DNA of 64,000 nt from Flavobacteriales bacterium (GTDB taxonomy: Bacteria > Bacteroidota > Bacteroidia > CAIKAF01), in the NCBI GenBank assembly GCA_022402535.1, contig JAKRSD010000020.1:409341-473340 (forward strand), given 5' to 3'. A program made the translations under genes and the position numbers. Below the pieces are notes generated by a model, which was not told the DNA's origin, ran no database searches, and was given only the letters and a program-made list of their open reading frames with translations. Below, piece after piece: positions 1 through 9,146 of this stretch (its first letter is position 1; every line of letters begins with the position of its first letter).

Positions 1-923
1 TGATTGTATCGCGCCGTCATGCCCTAAACCTAAATTTAGACATGAAAATCAGCGACGTAGAATACCAGGGCGATGGCACCAAAGCCACGTTTTACTACAT
101 CGCGGACAACCGCGTAGATTTTCGGGAACTGATTAAATTACTGGCGCGCGACTTAAAAGTACGTATAGAAATGAGGCAGATCGGTGCCCGCCAAGAGGCC
201 GGAAGACTGGGCGGAATCGGAGCCTGCGGAAGAGAACTCTGCTGCGCCTCGTGGCTCAAAGACTTCAGAACCGTAACCACAACAGCAGCCCGTTATCAAC
301 AGCTCAGCATTAACCCCCAAAAATTGGCAGGACAATGCGGAAAACTGAAGTGTTGTCTGAATTATGAACTCGAAAGCTATATGGACGCGCTTAAATCTTT
401 TCCATCTTCTAATCAGATGTTGCGCACCATGGAAGGCAACGGGGTTCACATTAAAACAGACATATTCAACGGGTTTATGTACTATGCCTACGAAGGATAT
501 GAAAACAAATTACACCGGCTTACTCCCGATCAGGTTCGGGAAATCATGGAACTTAACCGTGAAGGAAAACTGGCGGAAAAATTAAGCGACGGCAATCCGG
601 AGCCTACCCTTCGCGAATCGAGAAGAGCGGTTACAGAACTTGACTTTAAAGACGCCGCGGGCGAAGATAACATCAACCGTTTTGACCGAAAAAAAGGCTC
701 CAGGGGAAAAGAAGGACAAAGAAGAAACAAGCCGAAAAACGATAACCGTCCGCAGCAACAGGCCAAGAGTAGTGAAGGGCGTCCGCAAAGTCAAGCTAAC
801 CGTGCCGAATCCTCTCCCAAAAGAGAAGGTCAACCCGGGGCGGAGTCCCGAAAAAAGCCGGTTAAAAAATTTAATAAAAATCCCAACCGCGGAAAAGATT
901 CTCCGCCTAAAGACGTTAACTAG
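1..923 (+). CDS. ricT: RicT/YaaT-like PSP1-domain protein, 5' truncated by window edge
   Basis: PSP1 C-terminal domain protein of the RicT/YaaT family, Fe-S linked factors known from Bacillus RNA-processing and sporulation control; its role in Bacteroidota is not well defined. The reading frame is open from the first base with no stop before the ATG at 42, so the N-terminal part is outside the window. Family marks counted from that ATG: RVDFREL, IEMRQIG, then the cysteine-rich GACGRELCC and QCGKLKCCLNYE blocks that carry the conserved cysteines. The last ~90 residues are a low-complexity Lys/Arg/Gln/Pro tail, probably disordered and possibly RNA-binding (inference). gldH follows after 8 bp, the order ricT-gldH-PBP1A being common in Bacteroidota. 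Confidence 0.88.
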   Translation, partial: IVSRRHALNLNLDMKISDVEYQGDGTKATFYYIADNRVDFRELIKLLARDLKVRIEMRQIGARQEAGRLGGIGACGRELCCASWLKDFRTVTTTAARYQQLSINPQKLAGQCGKLKCCLNYELESYMDALKSFPSSNQMLRTMEGNGVHIKTDIFNGFMYYAYEGYENKLHRLTPDQVREIMELNREGKLAEKLSDGNPEPTLRESRRAVTELDFKDAAGEDNINRFDRKKGSRGKEGQRRNKPKNDNRPQQQAKSSEGRPQSQANRAESSPKREGQPGAESRKKPVKKFNKNPNRGKDSPPKDVN

Positions 924-931
924 GCTACTTT

Positions 932-1423
932 ATGAAACGGGAAGTTTTTAACGGGTTATTGTTGTGCGTTATGTTTCTTGTTGCAGGATGCGACAAAAAC
1001 AGGGTATATGAAGAATTTAGGGATATAAAAGAGTACACTTGGAATCAGCAGGATACCCTGGCTTTTCTGCCCGAAATTTCAGATACCGGTCAAGCTTACA
1101 ATTTGGTGTTGCACGTACGTAACGGTGAAAATTATCCGTATAGAAACTTGTACCTCTTTTTGCATACCGGTTATCCGGACGGTAGGTTTTCTGATGACAC
1201 CCTGGAGGTGAATTTTTATCAGGAAGATGGAACGCCTCTGGGAAAATGCTCTGGAGATATCTGTAACAATACCTTTTTGTTGGCCGAACAGGTTAAATTT
1301 GATCAGGCTGGAAAATATTCGTTTAATTTTACCCATATCATGCGTACCGAAAACAATACGCTTCCCTACATCATGAACCTGGGTTTTCGTATTGAAAAGG
1401 CGCAGAAGGCTCAATCCCTCTAA
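932..1423 (+). CDS. gldH: Gliding motility lipoprotein GldH
   Basis: 163-residue lipoprotein. The N-terminus is a short basic start, a hydrophobic stretch and a lipobox ending VAGC with the lipidated Cys at residue 20, followed by DKNRVYEEF, a typical GldH beginning. GldH is a membrane lipoprotein needed for gliding in Flavobacterium johnsoniae and associated with the T9SS/gliding machinery; its biochemical activity is unknown. Length matches the family (~150-170). It lies 8 bp after ricT and 5 bp before the PBP1A gene, so the three are probably co-transcribed. Assignment rests on recalled family sequence and on gene order. Confidence 0.85.
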   Translation: MKREVFNGLLLCVMFLVAGCDKNRVYEEFRDIKEYTWNQQDTLAFLPEISDTGQAYNLVLHVRNGENYPYRNLYLFLHTGYPDGRFSDDTLEVNFYQEDGTPLGKCSGDICNNTFLLAEQVKFDQAGKYSFNFTHIMRTENNTLPYIMNLGFRIEKAQKAQSL

Positions 1424-1428
1424 AACGT

Positions 1429-3681
1429 ATGGCAAAAAAATCCTCTGGAAAAACACTAAATAAATGGGCCTGGATTTTAGGGTTCAGTCCGCTTATCGGA
1501 CTTTTAGGCATGTTATTTCTTGCCGCAGTGGGGGCATTTGGCAAACTTCCTTCTTTTGAAGAACTTGAAAATCCCAGCAGCAATCAGGCGTCCATTATTT
1601 ATAGTGCAGATGGTAAGGTGTTGGGAAAATACTATATCCAAAACCGTACTAATGTAAAGTATGCAGACATCAGCCCTTCGTTAATTGATGCATTAATTGC
1701 CACAGAAGATGAACGGTTTTACTCACATTCAGGGATTGACGGAAAAGCCATATTAAGGGCTATTTTTTCCGGGGGAGGACAAGGAGGCGGAAGTACAGTA
1801 ACCCAACAATTGGCAAAAATCTTGTTTCACGGACAGGAAAGAACGGGCGGAAAAATAAGCCGTGTACTCCAAAAGTTTAAAGAATGGGTAATCAGTGCCA
1901 AGCTCGAAAGAAATTACACGAAACACGAAATTCTGACCATGTATCTCAACATGGCGGATTTTGGTCATGAAATATTTGGCGTTCAGACGGCGGCCAAAAT
2001 CTATTTCAACAAAAAACCTTCAGAGCTTGACGTACATGAGTCGGCACTGCTTGTGGGGCTTTTAAAAGCTCCAACCCGGTATAGTCCCATTAAAAATCCG
2101 GAGCGTTCTATAAACCGCCGGAATACGGTACTCAATCAAATGGTGAAGAATAAAAAAATCACCGAGGCTGAAGCAGAAGAATTTAAAAAGAAACCTCTGA
2201 TTGCCGATGAGGCTAAACTTTGGGAGCGTGTACAGCGCAATCAATTTGGAATGGGTGATTTAGCTCCTCATTTCACTACCGAACTAAAAAAAGACCTTCA
2301 AAAATGGTGTAAAAACCACACCAAACCCAATGGCGAAAATTATGATATTTATCGTGACGGGCTGCGTATATACACTACCATTGACAGTAAAATGCAGCGC
2401 TACGCTGAGCAATCGGTCATGGAATGGATGTCTACGCTGCAGGGACAGTTTTACAAGTCTAAGAAAGGCAGTAAAAACGGTCCTTTCGACTCCAGGATGA
2501 AAGAAGAAGAGGTTGAAAAGCTCATCCGAAAAGCCATGAAAGAAAGTGCCCGCTACAAGACGGCAGTCAGTGAGGGTCTGAGCACGGCCGAAATCGAAAA
2601 AGAATTTAAAACGCCGGTGAAGATGCGGGTATTTTCCTATCGTGGAGATCGCGATACCGTGATGTCTCCCTGGGACAGCATTGTGTATTACAAATACTTC
2701 CTGCAATGTGGATTAATGAGTATGGAAACCAGTACCGGGCATGTAAAAGCCTGGGTGGGTGGTGTAGATTTCAAAAACTTTAAGTTTGACCATGTAAGAG
2801 GAAGTCAAAGACAGGTGGGCTCTACGTTTAAGCCTTTTGTGTATGCCATGGCCATCAACGAAAAAAACTCCCCCTGTATGCAAGTGCCCAATACCACCGT
2901 GTGTATAGGAGACTGGTGTCCTTCGAATTCAAGCGACTATAAAGAGGGGCAAATGATGAGCCTAAAAGAAGCTCTTGCCCACTCCGTAAATAAAGTGAGC
3001 GCATACCTGATGAAACAGTACGGCCCCAGTGCGGTATTGAAATTTGCCGGAAAACTGGGCATAGAGGTAAGCGATATTGAAGCCGTTCCGGCAATCTGTC
3101 TGGGAACTCCCGATATTACGGTGTACGAAATGGTAGGTGCATTTAACACCTTTCCAAACCGTGGGGTATTCATCAAGCCTCAATACTTACTTCGGATTGA
3201 AGACAAAAATGGCAATATCCTGGAAGAGTTTTACCCGGAAAGAAACGAAGCCATGGATGAGGTTTCGGCTTGGCTGATGGTGGAACTGATGAAAGGGGTC
3301 GTATTGGAAGGAACCGCCGGAAGATTACGCAGAACTTATAAGTTTGCTCAGCCCGTTGGCGGAAAAACAGGAACCACACAAAACAATTCAGACGGATGGT
3401 TCATCGGATTTACCAGTGATTTAACTACCGGAGTATGGGCCGGCGGGGAAGATCGGCAGGTGCGCTTTAGAAGTACCGCTTTGGGACAAGGAGCCAATAT
3501 GGCGTTGCCCACATGGGCCATATTTATGAATAAAGTGTATGCGGACTCCGAACTGAATTACCAGGGCGGCGAGTTTACTAAACCCCAAAACGAAATCACG
3601 ATAGAAACCAACTGTGGTGACTATCGTGAAGACATAAAAGAATACCAGGACGACTTGTCCGGCGAAAACTTCGACCGCTAA
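1429..3681 (+). CDS. mrcA: Class A penicillin-binding protein 1A (transglycosylase/transpeptidase)
   Basis: Bifunctional peptidoglycan synthase, 750 residues, anchored by one N-terminal membrane helix (about residues 14-36). The GT51 glycosyltransferase domain shows ATEDERF (91-97, catalytic Glu) and GGSTVTQQLAK (120-130). The transpeptidase domain carries the three active-site motifs: STFK with nucleophile Ser465 and Lys468, SVN at 519-521 and KTGT at 646-649. It polymerises glycan strands and cross-links peptides in the periplasm. The start ATG lies 5 bp after gldH, which supports an operon. The C-terminal ~40 residues are acidic and polar. Nothing is missing from the catalytic set. Confidence 0.96.
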   Translation: MAKKSSGKTLNKWAWILGFSPLIGLLGMLFLAAVGAFGKLPSFEELENPSSNQASIIYSADGKVLGKYYIQNRTNVKYADISPSLIDALIATEDERFYSHSGIDGKAILRAIFSGGGQGGGSTVTQQLAKILFHGQERTGGKISRVLQKFKEWVISAKLERNYTKHEILTMYLNMADFGHEIFGVQTAAKIYFNKKPSELDVHESALLVGLLKAPTRYSPIKNPERSINRRNTVLNQMVKNKKITEAEAEEFKKKPLIADEAKLWERVQRNQFGMGDLAPHFTTELKKDLQKWCKNHTKPNGENYDIYRDGLRIYTTIDSKMQRYAEQSVMEWMSTLQGQFYKSKKGSKNGPFDSRMKEEEVEKLIRKAMKESARYKTAVSEGLSTAEIEKEFKTPVKMRVFSYRGDRDTVMSPWDSIVYYKYFLQCGLMSMETSTGHVKAWVGGVDFKNFKFDHVRGSQRQVGSTFKPFVYAMAINEKNSPCMQVPNTTVCIGDWCPSNSSDYKEGQMMSLKEALAHSVNKVSAYLMKQYGPSAVLKFAGKLGIEVSDIEAVPAICLGTPDITVYEMVGAFNTFPNRGVFIKPQYLLRIEDKNGNILEEFYPERNEAMDEVSAWLMVELMKGVVLEGTAGRLRRTYKFAQPVGGKTGTTQNNSDGWFIGFTSDLTTGVWAGGEDRQVRFRSTALGQGANMALPTWAIFMNKVYADSELNYQGGEFTKPQNEITIETNCGDYREDIKEYQDDLSGENFDR

Positions 3682-3687
3682 ACACAA

Positions 3688-3873
3688 TTAACCGTGTTTA
3701 TGGTCATTTTCCTTGGAAAGGAAAACCGTAGTAAATAAGATTACTCCAAGCGGGATCGGAATCCAGAATAGAGATTTGTAGTCTGCAATCGCGGGTACAG
3801 ATGCCCCGGAATTGTACAGAATCGCGCCCGAAATAATGAACGCAAAGCCGAGAATTAACATTACTATTTTCAT
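3688..3873 (-). CDS. Small two-helix membrane protein, unknown function
   Basis: 61-residue protein read from the internal ATG at 3873 (MKIVMLILGF...). Two hydrophobic segments, roughly residues 3-20 and 36-52, are separated by a short polar loop, and the tail ends in Lys/His-rich residues. A longer frame exists up to 3939 but its N-terminal extension is basic and unlike a membrane leader, so the internal start is preferred. It converges on the PBP1A gene with 6 bp between stops. I do not recognise a named family; small YtpI/DUF-like membrane proteins of this layout are common in Bacteroidota. Confidence 0.55.
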   Translation of the reverse strand: MKIVMLILGFAFIISGAILYNSGASVPAIADYKSLFWIPIPLGVILFTTVFLSKENDHKHG

Positions 3874-4032
3874 GATAAGAGGGATTTGAGCACCAAAGGT
3901 ACGACGTTGATTTTTAACCCACAAGAAAAATCGTAACAATTTTTAACAAAACAGGAAAAACCCTGTGTGTCGAATATCAAATATTTTATTATTGAAGTAA
4001 TGGTTTGCCCCTCTTGGGTAACGGTTTTGTAA

Positions 4033-4800
4033 TTAATACCCAGAATTCGCGGTCGAATGGCCACCGAGTAGAATATCTGCCAACTTACTGGCTCCCAATC
4101 GGGTAAACTGAGGATTTATACATTCTGGTCCTGTGCCGCGGGTAATGTAAGTCAAAAATTTTTCGGCATCTTCCGGGGTAGAAATTCCTCCCGCCGGTTT
4201 GATTCCCTTTTTTATTCCTGTTTTCAGAAAATGTTCTTTAACCGCCTCGCATAACATTTCTACCGATTTTCCTGTGGCGTTTTCTGCCGCCTTGCCCGTA
4301 GACGTTTTCACAAAATCGGCACCGCCTTTAATTGCCACCGAAGCGGCACGTTTCATTATGTCGGGTTTTCCGAGTTCGCCCGTTTCTAAAATCACCTTCA
4401 GTGTAATTTGTTTACCGCATATTTCGCGGATATGGCTCACTTCTTCCAACAGATATTCGCTGCCATCCATCAAAAACCGGCCGCGGTTAATCACGTAATC
4501 AACTTCATCGGCCCCAGAGTCCAGCGCAAATTTTACTTCCGCCGATTTCATGTGCAACGGAAGTTGTCCGTGAGGAAAGGCGCCGGCAACACAGGCGGTT
4601 TTTATGCCGGTTCCCTTTAACAGATCTTTTACCTGAACCCCAAAAACGGGAAAAACACACAAAGCCGCCGGTTTATGTCCGCTTTCATCAAACGCTTTTA
4701 CTATTCGTTCGGCAAATGTTTTAATGCTTAATTTGTTGTCCGTTCCCCCTAAAGAAGTAACATCCAACAAGGAGTAAATACGCGCATACCGATCATTCAT
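4033..4800 (-). CDS. deoC: Deoxyribose-phosphate aldolase
   Basis: Class I aldolase splitting 2-deoxyribose-5-phosphate into glyceraldehyde-3-phosphate and acetaldehyde in deoxynucleoside salvage; cytosolic TIM barrel. From the ATG at 4800 (255 residues) the Schiff-base lysine is Lys165 in FVKTSTG, the second active-site lysine is Lys201 in GIKPAGG, and the proton-relay Asp101 sits in DEVDYVIN, matching Asp102/Lys167/Lys201 of E. coli DeoC. A longer frame to 4893 would start with GTG directly against the divergent photolyase gene. The 4800 start is preferred because a TATCTTTG -7 element lies 4 bp upstream and the family begins there. Confidence 0.93.
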   Translation of the reverse strand: MNDRYARIYSLLDVTSLGGTDNKLSIKTFAERIVKAFDESGHKPAALCVFPVFGVQVKDLLKGTGIKTACVAGAFPHGQLPLHMKSAEVKFALDSGADEVDYVINRGRFLMDGSEYLLEEVSHIREICGKQITLKVILETGELGKPDIMKRAASVAIKGGADFVKTSTGKAAENATGKSVEMLCEAVKEHFLKTGIKKGIKPAGGISTPEDAEKFLTYITRGTGPECINPQFTRLGASKLADILLGGHSTANSGY

Positions 4801-4804
4801 GCGG

Positions 4805-4812
4805 CAAAGATA
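4805..4812 (-). promoter_or_regulatory. Bacteroidota -7 promoter element of deoC
   Basis: TATCTTTG on the minus strand, an exact match to TAnnTTTG, ending 4 bp before the deoC ATG at 4800. Such close spacing implies a leaderless or nearly leaderless transcript. No TTG -33 element is seen at about 19 bp upstream, so the call rests on the -7 box alone. Confidence 0.55.
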
Positions 4813-4893
4813 CTCTGGTAAAAACAGAATAGTATCGTTCAGGGAAATAAAAAACACAGCGAAACAATCCCCGGATTCAGGCGTTTTAGCCAC

Positions 4894-6210
4894 ATGACAA
4901 ATACTAACCCCATATCGGTTTGTTGGCTGCGAAGAGACTTAAGATTGTTCGACAACCATGCGCTGCATCAAGCCTTGCAAAGCGGAAACCCCGTGCTTTG
5001 TGTTTTCATATTTGATAAACACATTTTATCTAAACTGGAAGAAAAGGCAGACCGTAGGGTGTTTTTTATTCATGAAACTTTAAAGCAGATAAAATCTGCC
5101 TTAAATGCACTGGGTTCTGACCTGTGGGTAGAATATGACACCCCCGAAAAGGCCTGGGAAACACTTACCAATCATTTTGTCATAAAAAACGTATACACAA
5201 ACCGGGATTATGAACCTTATGCCCGGCAAAGAGATGAAGGGATTTCAGCGTTTTTGGCTTCCCAAAATATTCCCTTTCAAACGTTTAAAGATCAGGTGGT
5301 TTTTGAACCCGGAGAAGTGCTAAAGGATGATGGAAAACCTTACACGATTTACACACCCTTTTCAAAAAAGTGGCTGGAAAAAAAACGGGACAACTCCTTT
5401 TATTCTTTTGAAACCCCGCTTACTTCAGACCGTCTGTTGTCGGTTTCGGGGCTCAATTTTCCCTTGTTGGAAGCCATGGGATTTGCGCCGGCAGGTTTTT
5501 CGGTTCCCGCCCTTACGCCCGAAGACAGTATTTTAGCACACTACGAACAGACCCGTAATTTTCCTGCATTAGAGAAAGGCACTTCGCATCTGGGGTTACA
5601 CCTTCGTTTTGGCACGGTAAGTATACGGCAATTGGCAGGGCGTGCCGAAAGCCTGAGCCCCGTTTTTTTAAAAGAATTGATCTGGCGGGAGTTTTTCATG
5701 CATATTCTGTATCATTTTCCGCAGGTAGAAAAACAGGCTTTCCGAAAAGAATATGATGCCGTAGCATGGAGAAATGACCCCGAAGAGTTCCAAAAATGGT
5801 GTGAAGGCAAAACCGGATATCCCATGGTGGATGCCGGAATGAGAGAGTTAAACGCCACCGGATTTATGCATAACCGGGTTCGCATGGTGGTGGCTTCGTT
5901 TTTAACCAAACACCTGCTGATAGACTGGCGATGGGGCGAACGTTATTTTGCGCAGAAGTTATTGGATTTTGATTTATCGGCTAACAACGGAAACTGGCAA
6001 TGGGCGGCTGGTTGCGGCTGCGATGCGGCTCCATATTTCAGGGTATTTAACCCACAAACCCAAGCCGAAAAGTTTGACCCACGGGGTGAATATATCCGCA
6101 AATGGGTGCCCGAGGTGCAAAGTTTCGACTATCCTAAACCCATGGTAGAGCATAAAACAGCCAGAGAGCGTGTACTGGCTGCTTATAAAAAGGCGCTTAA
6201 CGGTGTGTAA
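4894..6210 (+). CDS. phrB: Deoxyribodipyrimidine photolyase (cryptochrome/photolyase family)
   Basis: 438-residue FAD-dependent photolyase that repairs UV-induced cyclobutane pyrimidine dimers with light energy. The N-terminal alpha/beta antenna domain starts VCWLRRDLRLFDNHAL; the C-terminal FAD domain contains LIWREFFMHILYHFP, TGYPMVDAGMRELNATGFMHNRVRM and NNGNWQWAAGCGCDAAPYFR, all family signatures. The full length matches class I CPD photolyases (~440-470), though the subclass (CPD versus cryptochrome-like) cannot be settled from sequence reading. It is divergent from deoC with 93 bp between starts, and its stop abuts the stop of the M1 peptidase gene with no gap. Confidence 0.93.
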   Translation: MTNTNPISVCWLRRDLRLFDNHALHQALQSGNPVLCVFIFDKHILSKLEEKADRRVFFIHETLKQIKSALNALGSDLWVEYDTPEKAWETLTNHFVIKNVYTNRDYEPYARQRDEGISAFLASQNIPFQTFKDQVVFEPGEVLKDDGKPYTIYTPFSKKWLEKKRDNSFYSFETPLTSDRLLSVSGLNFPLLEAMGFAPAGFSVPALTPEDSILAHYEQTRNFPALEKGTSHLGLHLRFGTVSIRQLAGRAESLSPVFLKELIWREFFMHILYHFPQVEKQAFRKEYDAVAWRNDPEEFQKWCEGKTGYPMVDAGMRELNATGFMHNRVRMVVASFLTKHLLIDWRWGERYFAQKLLDFDLSANNGNWQWAAGCGCDAAPYFRVFNPQTQAEKFDPRGEYIRKWVPEVQSFDYPKPMVEHKTARERVLAAYKKALNGV

Positions 6211-8529
6211 TTAACGCCTGCCCGAACTCTTGGATTTGAATATTTCAAACTTACTGGGCGAGAGCACTTTGGGCCAGCTGTTATTGCTTTCGTCGATGTC
6301 GGCTGTTTCGCGATAGGGGTCAACCTGTATATTCACCACCTCTTTGTTTTTCACAAAGGTTTTCACTACATTCTTTTCGTTTTTGCGCCAGATGTAAGCA
6401 TTTATACGCTCTATTTCTTCTGTTCCGTCAGCAAATGTCCATTTAATAATGATGGGCATCACCAAGCCGCCCTTATTGGTAAAGCTTAATTCGTAATAAA
6501 ACTTGCCTTCGTAATTTTTAAAACTTTCGGCATCCAGATTTTCGAGAAAATCCGCCTGGCTTCTACCCACTTTTTGGGGCTTGGGACCGGCTTCTTTTAC
6601 GGTATAATAATGATAGTCTCTGAGGGTTGTGTCTATATCCACGAGAAACTTCATCCCCGATTCGCGGTTTCGAATTTTACTGATGAACTCAAAGGAATCT
6701 TCCTTGGGCACGCGGCTCATCACCGAATCCACTTTGGTGTCCACCACGCCCCTTTCATTTACGACAAACGCTTTTACGCTGTCTAAAGAAATGTCCACAG
6801 GCTGAATATCAAAAAACCAACCTCTCCAAAACCAATCTAAATCTACCCCTGAAGCATCTTCCATGGTGCGGAAAAAATCAGCGGGAGACGGATGTTTAAA
6901 AGCCCAGCGGCGGGCATACTCTTTAAAAGCATGGTCGAACAATTCGCGGCCCATGATGGTTTCGCGGAGCACATTAAGCGCCGTGGCGGGTTTTCCATAA
7001 GCATTTGCGCCAAAATTGTTTATGTTTTCGGAATTGGTCATAATCGGCTCCAACTGATCGGGCGGAAGCGACATATACGAAGCAATTTTATGCGCCGGAC
7101 CGCGCGATGAGGGATAGTTGTTATCAAATTCCTGTTCGGCCAAAAATTGCACAAAGGTGTTTAAGCCCTCATCCATCCAGCTCCAGTTCCGCTCATCACT
7201 GTTGATAATCATCGGGAAAAAGTTGTGTCCCACTTCGTGGATAATCACCGAAATCATTCCGTATTTAATGCGCTCACTATAGGTTCCGTCTTCGTTGGTT
7301 CTCCCATAATTAAAGCAAATCATAGGATATTCCATGCCGTTGCTGGCCTCAACGCTTATGGCCACGGGATACGGATACGGAATGGTGAATTTAGAATACA
7401 CGTTTATGGTGTGCGAAACCACTTTGGTAGAGTAACGACGGTAAAGCGTATAGGCCTCTTTGGGATAATAGCTCATACACATGGTTTTTTTACCCAGTGC
7501 CTCATTTTTCATAGCATCCCAGATAAATTTACGAGAGCTTCCCCAAGCAAAATCGCGGACATTTTCCGCATTATATTTCCAGATTTTGCGCTTTTCTTTT
7601 TCGGGGTTTTTTTCGCGTTGTTTAGCCTCTTCCAGCGTTACCACCTCAACAGGTTCTAGAGAATTTTGCGCCTGGGTCCAACGGGTAAGCTGTGCCGGAG
7701 TAAGTACCTCTGAAGCGTTTTGAAGGGTTCCCGTGGCACAGACTACATGATCGGCGGGTACATTCATCGTTACGGAATAGTTTCCGAAAGGAAGCGAAAA
7801 CTCTCCCCTACCCGTAAACTGTTTGTGATTCCAGCCCTGATAATCGCTGTACACACACATTCTAGGAAACCACTGTGTGATGGTAAACAGGCTGTTGCCA
7901 TCCTCGGGGAAAAACTCGTATCCTCCTCGGCCGCCAATTTTCATCCGTTCAGGAATTTTATAGTTCCATTCTACCTTAAAACTGTATTTGGTGCCCGGCT
8001 TCATGGGAACGGGCAAATCTACCCGCATCATGGTCTGGTTAATGGTGTAAGGCAGTTTTTTGCCGTATAGGTCGGTAACCGATAAAATATTTACCCCATA
8101 ACCATCCAACATACGCTTATAATCGAGCCGGTCTAAATCGGAAGAGGTAATCGGTTTTGACACCTTACTCCCGTCAAAGTTATTGCTTTCGGCATTGGGA
8201 CTGTGCTGGTTTTCATCTAATTGAAGCCACAAATACGTGAGCACATCCGGTGAATTGTTGGTATAGGTGATGGTTTCTTTTCCCTCGAGACGCAAATCTT
8301 TTTCGTTCAGGGTGGCCTCTATCACATAGTCGGCGCGTTGCTGCCAGTATTGATGTCCCGGTGCACCCGAAGCCGTGCGGTAAGTATTGGCATCGGGCAA
8401 AATGGTGCCCAGCTGCTCAAATTTGTTTCCATGATTAGATGTCGGATTGTTCTGAATGTTTTGCCCCCAAACTCCCACTTGAGAAAAAACAACAAGGGTC
8501 AGTGCCCCACGAAGCCATTTTTTTGTCAT
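6211..8529 (-). CDS. M1 family zinc metallopeptidase, exported
   Basis: Gluzincin with the HEVGH zinc motif and the third ligand Glu 18 residues later in WMDEG, i.e. HExxH-x18-E of family M1. The exopeptidase GxMEN motif is degenerate (NGMEYP), as often in the large Bacteroidota M1 proteins, so strict aminopeptidase activity is uncertain. The start is the ATG at 8529, giving a signal peptide (basic start, hydrophobic stretch, VWGQ); an extension to 8538 would need TTG. About 772 residues, probably periplasmic or surface. It follows the HupE/UreJ-like gene by 5 bp, an association with HupE and DUF6702 genes that recurs in Bacteroidota. Confidence 0.9.
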   Translation of the reverse strand: MTKKWLRGALTLVVFSQVGVWGQNIQNNPTSNHGNKFEQLGTILPDANTYRTASGAPGHQYWQQRADYVIEATLNEKDLRLEGKETITYTNNSPDVLTYLWLQLDENQHSPNAESNNFDGSKVSKPITSSDLDRLDYKRMLDGYGVNILSVTDLYGKKLPYTINQTMMRVDLPVPMKPGTKYSFKVEWNYKIPERMKIGGRGGYEFFPEDGNSLFTITQWFPRMCVYSDYQGWNHKQFTGRGEFSLPFGNYSVTMNVPADHVVCATGTLQNASEVLTPAQLTRWTQAQNSLEPVEVVTLEEAKQREKNPEKEKRKIWKYNAENVRDFAWGSSRKFIWDAMKNEALGKKTMCMSYYPKEAYTLYRRYSTKVVSHTINVYSKFTIPYPYPVAISVEASNGMEYPMICFNYGRTNEDGTYSERIKYGMISVIIHEVGHNFFPMIINSDERNWSWMDEGLNTFVQFLAEQEFDNNYPSSRGPAHKIASYMSLPPDQLEPIMTNSENINNFGANAYGKPATALNVLRETIMGRELFDHAFKEYARRWAFKHPSPADFFRTMEDASGVDLDWFWRGWFFDIQPVDISLDSVKAFVVNERGVVDTKVDSVMSRVPKEDSFEFISKIRNRESGMKFLVDIDTTLRDYHYYTVKEAGPKPQKVGRSQADFLENLDAESFKNYEGKFYYELSFTNKGGLVMPIIIKWTFADGTEEIERINAYIWRKNEKNVVKTFVKNKEVVNIQVDPYRETADIDESNNSWPKVLSPSKFEIFKSKSSGRR

Positions 8530-8534
8530 ATGTA

Positions 8535-9125
8535 TCAATTCAATAATTCACCCAACCGTTCCAGCGCCATCACAAAAGCAACGCCAAATCCGGCGGAAGA
8601 AATAAAAAAGTTCCATTTAAACCGGCTTACCCGGAAAAAAGAGGTTAAAAGTAATGAAATCAAAAACACAAACACGACAATCAAAATCTGACCGGCTTCT
8701 ATTCCCAGATTGAAATACAGAAGAGGCAACACCAACGACTCTTCGGAACCGAGCATAGATTTGAGTAAAAACGAAAACCCCATGCCGTGAATGATACCAA
8801 AAATCAATGCCCCCGCATAGTGTAGGGCAAAAGACGGGCTTGATTCTTTTTCGGTGTTTATCAGATTGCCGGCGGCTGTTATCAGAATGGTAACAGGAAT
8901 TAAAAACTCGATGAAGGCCGTGCCCGGGCTGATTATTTCCAGCGTACTCAGCGCCAGTGTAATGCTGTGCCCTATCGTGAACGAAGTAATGAGAATGAGT
9001 ATGTTTTTCCATTGTCCGGGTTCATACACTCCGCACAAAACCAGCAAAAAGAGAATGTGGTCGTAACCGTTTAAGTCGGCGATATGCTCAAGACCCGTAA
9101 AAAACCAAAGTGAAAAGTCGTTCAA
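8535..9125 (-). CDS. HupE/UreJ family membrane protein, TTG start
   Basis: 196-residue polytopic protein with about six hydrophobic helices. The N-terminal block GLEHIADLNGYDHILFLLVL and the later IFGIIHGMGFSF are characteristic of HupE/UreJ_2 proteins, a family linked to nickel/cobalt or other metal transport, although the Bacteroidota branch is uncharacterised. No ATG exists upstream in frame before a run of sense codons, so TTG at 9125 is the apparent start. The gene is immediately upstream of the M1 peptidase (5 bp) and divergent from the DUF6702 gene with 21 bp between starts, suggesting one functional group, perhaps metal handling for the metallopeptidase (inference). Confidence 0.82.
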   Translation of the reverse strand: MNDFSLWFFTGLEHIADLNGYDHILFLLVLCGVYEPGQWKNILILITSFTIGHSITLALSTLEIISPGTAFIEFLIPVTILITAAGNLINTEKESSPSFALHYAGALIFGIIHGMGFSFLLKSMLGSEESLVLPLLYFNLGIEAGQILIVVFVFLISLLLTSFFRVSRFKWNFFISSAGFGVAFVMALERLGELLN

Positions 9126-9133
9126 CGTTGTTG

Positions 9134-9141
9134 TATATTTG
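9134..9141 (+). promoter_or_regulatory. Bacteroidota -7 element before the DUF6702 gene
   Basis: TATATTTG, exact match to TAnnTTTG, 5 bp before the ATG at 9147. Initiation here would give a leaderless mRNA and rules out the GTG at 9141 as translation start. No -33 TTG at the usual distance. Confidence 0.45.
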
Positions 9142-9146
9142 TGTTT

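Noticed and set aside
3870-4064. 64-codon minus-strand frame upstream of the small membrane protein
   Set aside because: No start context, no recognisable composition, and it overlaps two better-supported genes.
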